A stretch of DNA of 64,000 nt from RPRB01 sp035543115 (GTDB lineage Bacteria; Myxococcota; Myxococcia; Myxococcales; Myxococcaceae). The stretch spans positions 31,520 through 95,519 of the forward strand of contig DATKKF010000059.1 in NCBI GenBank assembly GCA_035543115.1. The letters run 5' to 3'. The position numbers and the translations under genes were made by a program. The notes below the pieces were generated by a model. The model had not been told where the DNA came from. It searched no databases and saw only the letters and a list, made by a program, of their open reading frames with translations. Position 1 is the first letter of the stretch, and each line of letters begins with the position of its first letter. Of this stretch, positions 54,915-62,746 are shown piece after piece.

Positions 54915-55939
54915 GAGCGCTGGTGAAGGCCAAGGCCGAGCCCGGCATCTGGATGCAGGACGTGCCGGTGCCGGAGATCGGCCCCAACGACGTGCTGATC
55001 AAGGTCCGCAAGGCGAGCATCTGCGGGACCGACATCCACATCTGGAACTGGGACGCCTGGTCGCAGAAGACCATCAAGGTCCCCCTGGTCATCGGGCACG
55101 AGTTCATGGGCGAGATCGCCAGGCTCGGCGCCGAGGTGACGGGCTTCCAGGTCGGGGACCGGGTGAGCGGGGAAGGGCACATCACTTGCGGCCACTGCCG
55201 GAACTGCCGCGCCGGGAAGCGCCACCTCTGCCGCAACACACTGGGGCTGGGCGTCAACCGGCCGGGGTGCTTCGCCGAGTACGTCTCGCTCCCGGCGTTC
55301 AACGTCTTCCGGGTGCCGGAGGAGATCCCGGACGAGATCGCCTCGTTCTTCGATCCCCTGGGGAACGCGGTGCACACCGCGCTGTCCTTCGACCTGGTCG
55401 GTGAGGACGTGCTCATCACCGGCGCCGGGCCCATCGGGGTCATGGCGGCGGCGATCTCCCGGCACATCGGCGCGCGGCACGTGGTGGTCACGGACCTCAA
55501 CCCCTACCGGCTCGAGCTGGCTCGGAAGATGGGGGCGACCCGCGCGGTGGACGTGCGCACCCAGACGCTGGGCGACGTGATGCGGGGTCTGGGGATGACC
55601 GAGGGGTTCGACGTGGGAATGGAGATGTCCGGGAACGGGCAGGCGTTCCGCGACCTCCTGGGCGTCATGAACCACGGCGGCCGGGTGGCAATCCTCGGCA
55701 TCCCCCCCTCCGAGGTCTCGATCGACTGGAACCAGGTCATCTTCAAGGGCCTGGTGCTCAAGGGTGTGTACGGGCGGGAGATGTTCGAGACCTGGTACAA
55801 GATGGTGGCCATGCTCCAGAGCGGTCTCGACGTCGCTCCGGTCGTCACCCACCGCTTCCCTGCGGCCCAGTACGCCGAGGCGTTCGAGGCGATGCGCTCG
55901 GGGCAGAGTGGCAAGGTCGTCCTCGACTGGGCCGGCTAG
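54911..55939 (+). CDS. tdh: L-threonine 3-dehydrogenase
   Basis: This 342-residue zinc-dependent medium-chain dehydrogenase oxidises threonine to 2-amino-3-ketobutyrate, the Kbl substrate. The catalytic zinc ligands are in ASICGTDIHIWNWD and GHEFMGEI. The structural zinc cysteines are in CGHCRNCRAGKRHLC. NAD binding is in TGAGPIGVMAAAI. It overlaps kbl by 4 bases and precedes the PRPP-synthetase-like gene by 3. The pair runs the threonine-to-glycine route. Confidence 0.96.
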   Translation: MRALVKAKAEPGIWMQDVPVPEIGPNDVLIKVRKASICGTDIHIWNWDAWSQKTIKVPLVIGHEFMGEIARLGAEVTGFQVGDRVSGEGHITCGHCRNCRAGKRHLCRNTLGLGVNRPGCFAEYVSLPAFNVFRVPEEIPDEIASFFDPLGNAVHTALSFDLVGEDVLITGAGPIGVMAAAISRHIGARHVVVTDLNPYRLELARKMGATRAVDVRTQTLGDVMRGLGMTEGFDVGMEMSGNGQAFRDLLGVMNHGGRVAILGIPPSEVSIDWNQVIFKGLVLKGVYGREMFETWYKMVAMLQSGLDVAPVVTHRFPAAQYAEAFEAMRSGQSGKVVLDWAG

Positions 55940-55942
55940 GGC

Positions 55943-56872
55943 GTGGGCGAGCGCGCGGGGCGACCGAGGCTGATCTTCTCCACCGCGACGGATGCCGCGC
56001 TCGCTGGCGAGCTGTGCGCGCTCGGCGTGGGCGTGCCCGGGCAGATCGAGCGGGAGACGTTCCCCGACGGCGAGCGAGGGCTGCGGCTGGCGAGCCCGGT
56101 GGCGGACGCCGACGCGATCCTGGTCGGCGGGACGGGAACGGACTCGGGGACGCTGGAGCTCTACGACCTGGCCTGCGCGCTGGTGGAGTGCGGGCTGCAC
56201 GCGCTGACGCTGGTCGTTCCCTACTTCGGGTACTCGACCCAGGAGCGCCCGAGCAAGGATGGCGAGAGCGTCACCGCGAAGACCCGGGCCCGGCTTCTGT
56301 CGTCCATCCCGCTGCCCTCCGGTGGAATCCGGGTGTTGCTGGTGGACCTCCACACGGCCGGGCTGCCGTTCTACTTCGAGGGCGGGGTGCGCCCGGTCCA
56401 CGTGAGCGCGCGGCCGCTCTTCGTCGAGGCGATCCGGGTGCACGCGCCGGGCGGGTGCGTGGTGGCGAGCACCGACGCAGGCCGCGCGAAGTACGTCGAG
56501 GCGCTGGCCAACGACCTCCGGGTGGACGCGAGCTTCGTCTTCAAGCGCCGCGAGTCCGCTGGGACGCGGGTGCTCGCGGTGAGCGCGCGGGTGGCCGGGC
56601 AGCAGGTGATGCTCTACGACGACATGGTCCGCACCGGCGCCTCGCTGATCGCCGCGGCGGAGGCCTACCGGGAGGCCGGGGCGAGCAAGATCACCGCGCT
56701 CGCCACGCACGGCGTGCTCCCCGGTGACGCCGTGGGACGGCTGGAGAGGAGCGGTCTGTTCACCCGCCTCATCGTGACCGACACCCATCCTCGCGCCCGC
56801 GCGCTCGCGGGGGGCTTCCTCGAGGTGCGCTCGATCGTCCCGTTACTGGCGGCGGCCCTCCGGGCCAAGTGA
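55943..56872 (+). CDS. Ribose-phosphate pyrophosphokinase-like protein
   Basis: This 309-residue protein has the tandem phosphoribosyltransferase folds of PRPP synthetases. The ATP loop region reads VPYFGYSTQERPSKDGESV, the metal/ribose motif DLHTAGLPFYFEG, the Lys-Arg pair FVFKRRE and the PRPP loop VMLYDDMVRTGASL. It departs from the standard RQDR loop, so it is an atypical paralogue. Start GTG 55943 lies 3 bases behind tdh, making it a third gene of the kbl-tdh operon. PRPP would feed purine or amino acid synthesis using glycine, which is an inferred link. Confidence 0.88.
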   Translation: MGERAGRPRLIFSTATDAALAGELCALGVGVPGQIERETFPDGERGLRLASPVADADAILVGGTGTDSGTLELYDLACALVECGLHALTLVVPYFGYSTQERPSKDGESVTAKTRARLLSSIPLPSGGIRVLLVDLHTAGLPFYFEGGVRPVHVSARPLFVEAIRVHAPGGCVVASTDAGRAKYVEALANDLRVDASFVFKRRESAGTRVLAVSARVAGQQVMLYDDMVRTGASLIAAAEAYREAGASKITALATHGVLPGDAVGRLERSGLFTRLIVTDTHPRARALAGGFLEVRSIVPLLAAALRAK

Positions 56873-56941
56873 CCAGGCACTTGCACGACGTGAGCCGAAG
56901 CGAGGACGGAGCTCGCCCGGAGGGCCGAGGCTCCATCTAGA

Positions 56942-56960
56942 CGAGGTGTCTGACACCTCG
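56942..56960. terminator. Perfect 9-bp palindrome between convergent genes
   Basis: CGAGGTGTC and GACACCTCG flank a single T (56942-56950 and 56952-56960) in the 147-base gap between the PRPP-synthetase-like and kinase genes. It may be a bidirectional terminator without T-run or a dispersed REP-like palindrome. Confidence 0.45.
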
Positions 56961-57019
56961 ATCGGGACGGTTGGTCCGGCACGCTGGACGGGCCGCCCGG
57001 GTCCGCCGGCTCACGTCGA

Positions 57020-58525
57020 TCAATGCTCGGGCTGAGGCGCCACCTCCGCCGGGAGCCCGTACTGGATCCGCTGGAGTGCCCGGCGCGCCGCATGGGTGAA
57101 GCCGTCCTCCAGGTGGTACAGCTCCAGGAAGCGCTCGAGGAGCGGGCGCGCCTTCGAGGGGCGGCCCAGCGCGTACTCGGACATTCCAGCGTGGTAGAGC
57201 GCCTGGAAGTTCTCCGGCCAGAACTCGAGCACCAGCTGCATGATCGGCGCGGCCGAGACGTCGTCACCCATGTCCGCGACCGGGTGGCCCGCGTCGAAGA
57301 CCATCGCCGCGGCCCGGGCCCGATCGCCAGGCGGGAGCGCAACGATGAGCTTGCGCGCCGCGTCCATCTTCCCGCCCAGCGCGAGACACGCCGCGCCGGC
57401 GCCTGCGCCCTCGGCTCCTGGCGGTGGCGGCTCACGGAGGACCGCCTGCACGGCCTCCACCGCGTTGCAGCGCGGCCGCATGCGGGTCAGCCAGGCCTGA
57501 GGGCTCGAGACGTGGCGAGGGGCGGACGGGGTGAGCTGCACCGGTAGCTGGCGCGGCGAGAGCGTGGTCAGGGTCCAGGCGCCGACCACCAGCGCCGCTC
57601 CGAGCACGCCCACCGCGGCGCTCGCCACGAGGCGCGGACGGCGCGCCGGGGACCGGGTGCGGCCCTCGAGCAGCGCGCGGGCAGCCTCCGCGTCGGGCGG
57701 GCGCTCGGCCGGATCGACCCGCAGCAGCGCCGGCAGCAACCGGTCAAAGGGCGGTGGAAGAGCTGGCGGGACCTGAATCTCGAGCGACTTGCCGAGCCAC
57801 TCGACGGGCGGCTTCCCGGTGAGCGCATGGAGCAAGGTCGCCCCGAGCGCATAGAGGTCCGACGTCCGGTCCACCGTGCCGCCCAGCTGCTCGGGAGGCA
57901 TGTACCCGAAGGTCCCGACCAGGGTGGATCGGTGGGTCCGGTCGGCGGAGAGCGTCCGGACGCTCCCGAAGTCCACCAGCGCGACGCTCCCGTTTGCCCG
58001 GAGCAGCACGTTGGCCGGCTTGACGTCCCGGTGCAGCACCGGCGGGATGCGCCGGTGGAGGAACGCGAGCACCTCCAGCAGTTGCCGGGCGACGGCCCGG
58101 GCCTCCTCGGCCTCGAGCGGCGCGCGTGCGATCCGGGAGGCAAGGGTCTCTCCGGAGATGTACTCCGACGCCAGATAGAGCCGAAGACCGACGCCGGTGC
58201 CCTCGCGGAAGGCCCCCACGAAGGCGGGGATTCCAGGATGGTGCAGAGACCGGAGCGCCTCCGCCTCGCGCTCGAACGCGTCCAGCTCCTGGATGGAGGG
58301 GACCGTCGAGAACTGCAGCTCCTTGAGTGCCACCGGGCGCCCCGCTGGGTCACGCGCCAGGTAGACCCGGGAGTGTGGGCTCTCTGCGAGGACCTGCTCG
58401 ACCGGGTAGCCGCCGGGCGCCTGTGCCACGCCGCAGTGCGGGCAACGAGACGCGGAGAGCACGGCACCACAGCCCACGCAGGGCGTCTCGATCACCTCGG
58501 TCGCTCGCCTCTGCGCCTGCTCCAT
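57020..58525 (-). CDS. Membrane Ser/Thr protein kinase with zinc ribbon and helical-repeat tail
   Basis: This 501-residue protein has a zinc ribbon first (Cys16, Cys19, Cys28, Cys31 in CVGC and CPHC), then a eukaryote-like kinase domain (about 40-290). It carries Lys68 in VALKEL, the catalytic loop HRDVKPANVLL with Asp167 and DFG at 185-187, all intact. A transmembrane helix follows (about 299-322), then a mostly helical C-terminal domain with TPR-like repeats. Such kinases are typical of Myxococcota. Partners are unknown. It is convergent with the PRPP-synthetase-like gene. Confidence 0.93.
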   Translation of the reverse strand: MEQAQRRATEVIETPCVGCGAVLSASRCPHCGVAQAPGGYPVEQVLAESPHSRVYLARDPAGRPVALKELQFSTVPSIQELDAFEREAEALRSLHHPGIPAFVGAFREGTGVGLRLYLASEYISGETLASRIARAPLEAEEARAVARQLLEVLAFLHRRIPPVLHRDVKPANVLLRANGSVALVDFGSVRTLSADRTHRSTLVGTFGYMPPEQLGGTVDRTSDLYALGATLLHALTGKPPVEWLGKSLEIQVPPALPPPFDRLLPALLRVDPAERPPDAEAARALLEGRTRSPARRPRLVASAAVGVLGAALVVGAWTLTTLSPRQLPVQLTPSAPRHVSSPQAWLTRMRPRCNAVEAVQAVLREPPPPGAEGAGAGAACLALGGKMDAARKLIVALPPGDRARAAAMVFDAGHPVADMGDDVSAAPIMQLVLEFWPENFQALYHAGMSEYALGRPSKARPLLERFLELYHLEDGFTHAARRALQRIQYGLPAEVAPQPEH

Positions 58526-58848
58526 CGGGTGGTGCGCCGATCATGCATGCGCCGCACCTCCCTCGCACTGGGGCGGCCGGCACCCTCCCGTCGCGGCTGG
58601 CCGGGGCGGGTGGGAGGAGTGTGGCGAGGAGCGACAGGAGCGCGGCTCCACGCGCCTCGCGCGGCGCGCGTGCTCGTGGCTCGCCGGGTCGCTCGTGGGC
58701 CTCCACCGGGTGCGCGCGCCGTCCGCCGGGCCGCGCGCAGCGGAAGCTGCCTCGCGCGGACCCACCGACCGGTGATGGAAGCTGAACACTGCACCTGCGC
58801 ACCGCCCGGCGAGATGCGCCGGCATGGTCACGGCGGGCTGACCACCCG
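58526..58848. other. Gene-free stretch upstream of the kinase
   Basis: These 323 bases lie between the kinase start and the 3' end of the DUF6265-like gene, both on the minus strand. Frames through it are low-complexity Arg/Ala shadows of GC-rich DNA. I see no gene, repeat or convincing promoter. Confidence 0.5.
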
Positions 58849-59784
58849 TCAGGGCGTGCGCGGGGTGTAGAGGAAGCGCTCGCGCCTCGTTCCGCCGTCC
58901 CCCAGCCCGATGACCACCCAGGACTCGAGGCCCTCGGCCGTGCGCCGGTAGGTGAGGCCGTCGAAGTACAGGGCCGACCGGGCGGTGCGAACGAGCGGGA
59001 ACTCGACGGCGCTCTCGGGCGACTCCCAGCCGCGGAGATCGGGCGCGAAATGCTTGAGCCGGAACACCAGCGAGCCGGCGGACTCCACAACCGTCATCAG
59101 CTCGTAGAACGTCACCTGGCCGCTGCGCGTGCCGCGGTAGACGCCGGCGAGCGAGCCCGCGGCCGGCAGTAGCCAAGCCTCCTCGGAGACTCCACCCAGG
59201 CCCTGGCCGGTCCAGTCGCCGGCCATCCACGACGCGGCCGACGCGCGGGCAGAGGGCGAGTTGGCACCAGGCGTGTCCTGGACGACCGGTGGACTTTCGG
59301 CAACGGCGGGCGGGACGACGGGTCTCCGCCGAACCATGCGCGTGAGGCGAACCTCCTGCGGCCGATCGCCCGGGCGGTCGAGCTCGACGAGCAGGGTCTC
59401 ACCGGAGCGCCGGAGCCGGATGCCCTCGAACGTCACCTCCGAGTCGGAGACGGTGACCAGGCGCCGCGGCGTGGGGGACTCCTGCGACTCGCGCCCGGCG
59501 AGCGCCGGGTCGAAGCGCTTGAAGCGGAGCACCAGCGAGCCATCGCTTTCCACGACCGTGGCCAGCGCGTACCCGAGCACCCGTCCCTCGCGGATGCGCC
59601 GGAGCGCGCCGACCATGGTGCCGGCGCCAGGAGGGAGCCAGAACGCCTCGACGCGCCCGGTGGGCCCATCTCCCTGCCACTCGCCGGCGAGCCAGCGCAG
59701 CGGCTCGAGGTCACTGCGGGGCGGAGAGCCGAGCGCGGTCGAGGCGACCAGCGTCAGGCAGAGCAAGGAAAGGCGGGGCGTCAT
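58849..59784 (-). CDS. Secreted protein with two DUF6265-like domains
   Basis: The 311 residues from ATG 59784 begin with a signal peptide (LSLLCLTLVASTALG). Two similar domains follow: the first (about 22-135) has LRWLAGEWQGDGPTG, then ATVVESDGSLVLRFKRF. The second (about 195-305) has ASWMAGDWTGQGLGG, then MTVVESAGSLVFRLKHF. This is an internal duplication of a DUF6265-type, lipocalin-like unit. A charged linker of about 60 residues joins them. Function is unknown; binding of a small hydrophobic ligand in the periplasm is a guess from the fold. Confidence 0.85.
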   Translation of the reverse strand: MTPRLSLLCLTLVASTALGSPPRSDLEPLRWLAGEWQGDGPTGRVEAFWLPPGAGTMVGALRRIREGRVLGYALATVVESDGSLVLRFKRFDPALAGRESQESPTPRRLVTVSDSEVTFEGIRLRRSGETLLVELDRPGDRPQEVRLTRMVRRRPVVPPAVAESPPVVQDTPGANSPSARASAASWMAGDWTGQGLGGVSEEAWLLPAAGSLAGVYRGTRSGQVTFYELMTVVESAGSLVFRLKHFAPDLRGWESPESAVEFPLVRTARSALYFDGLTYRRTAEGLESWVVIGLGDGGTRRERFLYTPRTP

Positions 59785-59826
59785 CGGCCAGCTCCCGCCG
59801 CGACGGTGGCGCGGACCCCCCGGTCT

Positions 59827-59847
59827 CGCATCGATCGGCTCGATGCG
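59827..59847. promoter_or_regulatory. Perfect 8-bp inverted repeat in a divergent promoter region
   Basis: CGCATCGA (59827-59834) and TCGATGCG (59840-59847) flank TCGGC. It lies 43 bases upstream of the DUF6265-like gene in the 293-base divergent gap to the HTH/zinc-ribbon gene. It could be an operator, possibly of that HTH protein; apart from it I see nothing in the gap. Confidence 0.4.
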
Positions 59848-60077
59848 CCACATCAGAGTGAACGATGGGCCGGGGCGGCGCTCTCGGTGGCGGACCGGGC
59901 GGTGCTTCGCCCCTACCGAGGCGACTCCTGGTGCTCGCACGCGATGCACGGCTGAACGACATCTGCTCGTTCAAGTGGTTCACACTCGTGTCGACTGGGC
60001 GCTTCTCGGCGAGCGCCTCGCGGCATTCTCTCGCTGGGGCCGGGTGCGAGCGCCGCTCCTGCCCTGCGCGAGGCGCC

Positions 60078-60671
60078 TTGACGATCGACGAGGGACACAA
60101 GCTGCGGCTCGCGCTCCGTCTCGCTGGAGTGACCCAGGCGCGCGCGGCGAAGGTACTCGAGGCGCGGCAGACGCAGCTCTCCGCCTGGATGGCGGTGGGC
60201 AAGGGCCCGGACGACGCAGTGCCGCGGCTCGAGGCGGCGTTCGGGTTCCGGACCGACGCGCTGGTCGACTCCTGTCCCAGGCGGGCGGGGAACGTGCTCT
60301 GTCACCGGTACAAGCCACGGGGCTCTCCGTTCTGCGTCGCCTGTGCGACGCAGGTCCCGCCTCCAGCACCGATGCCCGGCTCGGCGGACGACCACGGCGC
60401 CGACGAGGAGCGCGGGCCGAGCTGCGTGAGCTGCAGAAGGTCGGAAGCCGACCAGGTGCGGCTGCGGCCGGCCCGGGTGTTGTCGGGCGGAGGCCGGGTG
60501 CCGCTCGGCAGCGGGAGCACGGGAACGGTGTTCATCTGCACCCAATGCCGCAACGCGCACCGGCACCAGCTCCACCGCTGTCCCGACTGCGACCGGTGGA
60601 TGCGGGCCGGGCGCGACCGCTGCCACCGGTGCGCGCTCCGGGCCGGCGGCGGTGACATGGGGACGGGTTAG
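60078..60671 (+). CDS. HTH and zinc-ribbon protein of unknown function
   Basis: The 197 residues from TTG 60078 have GAGG just upstream. The N-terminal 65 residues form a helix-turn-helix-like unit (LRLALRLAGVTQARAAKVLE, then TQLSAWMAVG). The rest carries many cysteine pairs: CHRYKPRGSPFCVAC, CVSC, then CTQC, CPDC and CHRC in the last 55 residues, suggesting two or three zinc ribbons. I do not recognise the combination. DNA binding regulated or stabilised by zinc is the natural guess. The start is uncertain because the frame is open further upstream. Confidence 0.65.
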   Translation: MTIDEGHKLRLALRLAGVTQARAAKVLEARQTQLSAWMAVGKGPDDAVPRLEAAFGFRTDALVDSCPRRAGNVLCHRYKPRGSPFCVACATQVPPPAPMPGSADDHGADEERGPSCVSCRRSEADQVRLRPARVLSGGGRVPLGSGSTGTVFICTQCRNAHRHQLHRCPDCDRWMRAGRDRCHRCALRAGGGDMGTG

Positions 60672-60688
60672 GCGCCGTCGCTCCGGTC

Positions 60689-61060
60689 TCAGGCGCTCCT
60701 GGGGGAATGGAGGGCGACAGAGTTGCCCTCCGTGTCCCGGAAGACGGCGATGAACCCCGGATCGCCGATGTCGGTCTTGGGCATGAGCAGCGTGCCGCCG
60801 ACGCCCCGGAGCCGCTCGACGCAGGCATCCAGCTTCCCCGCGGCGTCCAGATAGATGAGCGTCCCCTCCGTGGAGGGTTTGCGGTGGCCGTCCTGGATGA
60901 GGGCGCCGCTCGCGTCGCTCTGCCCCGCTGGGAAGATGGCGTGCGGGATGCCTCCGAAGACCTCTCGCTTGAGGCGGACGCCGAGGACTGTCTCGTAGAA
61001 GTGGACCGCGCGATCCAGGTCCAGGGTGGGGATCTCGAACCAGGTGAGTGCGTTGGCCAT
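60689..61060 (-). CDS. VOC-family protein
   Basis: This 123-residue vicinal-oxygen-chelate fold protein has features TWFEIPTLDLDRAVHFYETVL at the start (residues 5-25) and FRDTEGNSVALHSP at the end. Proteins of this kind are often found next to YafY-type regulators and may bind or detoxify small molecules. ATG 61060 has CGGAGC upstream. It is divergent from the regulator gene by 95 bases. A second VOC gene lies at 42820. Confidence 0.9.
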   Translation of the reverse strand: MANALTWFEIPTLDLDRAVHFYETVLGVRLKREVFGGIPHAIFPAGQSDASGALIQDGHRKPSTEGTLIYLDAAGKLDACVERLRGVGGTLLMPKTDIGDPGFIAVFRDTEGNSVALHSPRSA

Positions 61061-61129
61061 GGCATGCTCCGTTGGTGCGTGGTGCCCCGCGGAAATCGCG
61101 AGTGCGAGCAGGAAGATGGATTGCGGCGT

Positions 61130-61146
61130 TGTCAGGTGTCTGTCAG
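61130..61146. promoter_or_regulatory. TGTCAG direct repeat in the VOC-regulator intergenic region
   Basis: TGTCAG occurs at 61130-61135 and again at 61141-61146, an 11-base period, about one DNA turn. It ends 9 bases before the regulator ATG and could be its autoregulatory operator. Confidence 0.4.
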
Positions 61147-61155
61147 CTTTGAGCA

Positions 61156-61788
61156 ATGCGCCGGCAGGCACGGCTCTTCGCACTGGCAGAGCACCTCCGG
61201 GCCCGGCGGACGGGGGTGACGGCGGCGGAGCTGGCCGAGCGCTTCGCCGTGACGTTGCGGACCATCTACCGGGATCTCGACGCGCTGCGTGAAGCGGAAC
61301 TCCCCATCTCGGCGGAGCGAGGCCGGGGTGGCGGCTATGCGCTGGACCGGGCGTACTCGTTGCCGCCGGTGAACTTCACTGCGCGCGAGGCGGCGCTGCT
61401 CTCGGTGCTGGGGGACTGGGCCATCCAGGCGCGGCTGGTACCCTTCACCCGAACGCTGCAGGGCGGCATCGACAAGGTGCGTGGGGCGCTGGCGGCGTCG
61501 GCCCAGCGCGAGCTGCTGGCGCTGATGCGCGAGCTGAGCTTCGTAGGAATCCCGGCCCACCCGGCGGCGCCCGGCGTGCGCGAGGCGGTGGAGGACGCCT
61601 GGTTCGAGCGGCGGGTGGCGCGCATCCGGTACCGGTCTTCGGATGGAACGGTGAGCGAGCGGCGGGTGCGCGTGCGCGGGCTGACGATGGAGCGCTCGTT
61701 GACGATGGTGCACTGCGACGACCTGGAGCGGGGCGAGCGCCGGACGTTGCGGCTCGACCGGTTCGAGCGCGCGACGCTCGAGGCCTGA
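61156..61788 (+). CDS. YafY-family HTH transcriptional regulator
   Basis: This 210-residue protein has an N-terminal winged helix (about 1-60) with RQARLFALAEHLRARRTG and VTLRTIYRDLDALREAELP, typical of the HTH_11/YafY group. A shortened WYL-type ligand-binding region follows (about 120-205, ARIRYRSSDGTVSERRVRV). It lies divergent from the VOC gene and probably regulates it and itself. The usual full WYL domain with C-terminal extension is abbreviated here. Confidence 0.88.
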   Translation: MRRQARLFALAEHLRARRTGVTAAELAERFAVTLRTIYRDLDALREAELPISAERGRGGGYALDRAYSLPPVNFTAREAALLSVLGDWAIQARLVPFTRTLQGGIDKVRGALAASAQRELLALMRELSFVGIPAHPAAPGVREAVEDAWFERRVARIRYRSSDGTVSERRVRVRGLTMERSLTMVHCDDLERGERRTLRLDRFERATLEA

Positions 61789-61789
61789 C

Positions 61790-62689
61790 TCAGCGCGCGG
61801 GCGGGTTGAACGGCGACGACTCTCCGGGTGCCCAGCGGAGGGGAATCGCCCGGGGGCGCTCGACGACCTGGTCGATGGTGAAGCGCAGCACGCGCTCGGC
61901 TCCCGGAATCGCCGCGGCCGTCTCGAGCGACCAGTCGATCTGCAGCGCGCCCGAGAGCTGGAGCGTGGAACCCGTCGCGGGGTCGAGGAACAACAGCCCC
62001 GCGGGTGGATGTACGGCGACATTGCCGAGCGAGTTGAACAGCCTGTTCCCCGAGTAGTCCCCCCAGACGAGCTCACGCGGCTCGATCACCCGGACGAAGC
62101 CGGGCGCACCACCACGGTGGGACGCATCGGCGCCGGCCTCCGGATGGAGGGTGCCCAGGAAGAGGGTCTCGGCGCGCTCGATCCAGCGGCGCTGGTGGTC
62201 GTCGAGCCGGTCTCCGGACTGTGGCGGGCCCTGCACCACCGTCCCGTCGGGAAGTGGCGCGTACGCGTGGATGTACTTGGGGCAGTTCCCGAACGCCTCG
62301 CGGACCTCGAGTGGAATGCCGGCGCCGCTCGACCGGACTACCCCGTTGACGCGGTATCGCCGACGGGCGGCGAAATCGATGGCGAGGAGTCCGACCGAGT
62401 TCCCGGCGTGGATGGCCGGCGTGATCGGGTCGTCAACCTGGGCGTCGACCGTGACGTCCAGACGCGTCCCATCCTCGGACACAGCGAGAAACCCTGCGGG
62501 ACCTGCGAGCACGCTCACCCACACGCGGCCGCCGACCGTGGCCGCGGAGAGGACGACGAAGCGGCGCTCGGCGAGGAAAGCACGAGCGGCCGGGCTGATC
62601 GCAGGCCGGAGCATCTGCCCGACGCGCTTCGCCTCACCGACGACCCCTGCGCGCTCCTGCACCAGCAGCTCTCCGTCGTGAAAGCTCAC
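61790..62689 (-). CDS. Pyridoxamine 5'-phosphate oxidase-family flavoprotein
   Basis: This 299-residue protein with FMN-binding split-barrel features has FLAERRFVVLSAATVGGRVW near residue 40, the RRYRVNGVV strand, and the feature FGNCPKYIH. This matches large PNPOx-like proteins that accept general oxidoreductase substrates rather than true PdxH. The stop lies 2 bases from the convergent regulator stop. The gene ahead of it on the same strand ends 57 bases upstream. Confidence 0.88.
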   Translation of the reverse strand: MSFHDGELLVQERAGVVGEAKRVGQMLRPAISPAARAFLAERRFVVLSAATVGGRVWVSVLAGPAGFLAVSEDGTRLDVTVDAQVDDPITPAIHAGNSVGLLAIDFAARRRYRVNGVVRSSGAGIPLEVREAFGNCPKYIHAYAPLPDGTVVQGPPQSGDRLDDHQRRWIERAETLFLGTLHPEAGADASHRGGAPGFVRVIEPRELVWGDYSGNRLFNSLGNVAVHPPAGLLFLDPATGSTLQLSGALQIDWSLETAAAIPGAERVLRFTIDQVVERPRAIPLRWAPGESSPFNPPAR

Positions 62690-62746
62690 GCCGCGCTGCT
62701 AGTGCCCCCGACCCAGGCGTTCAAGCGAATCGCCGTGATCGGTGCA

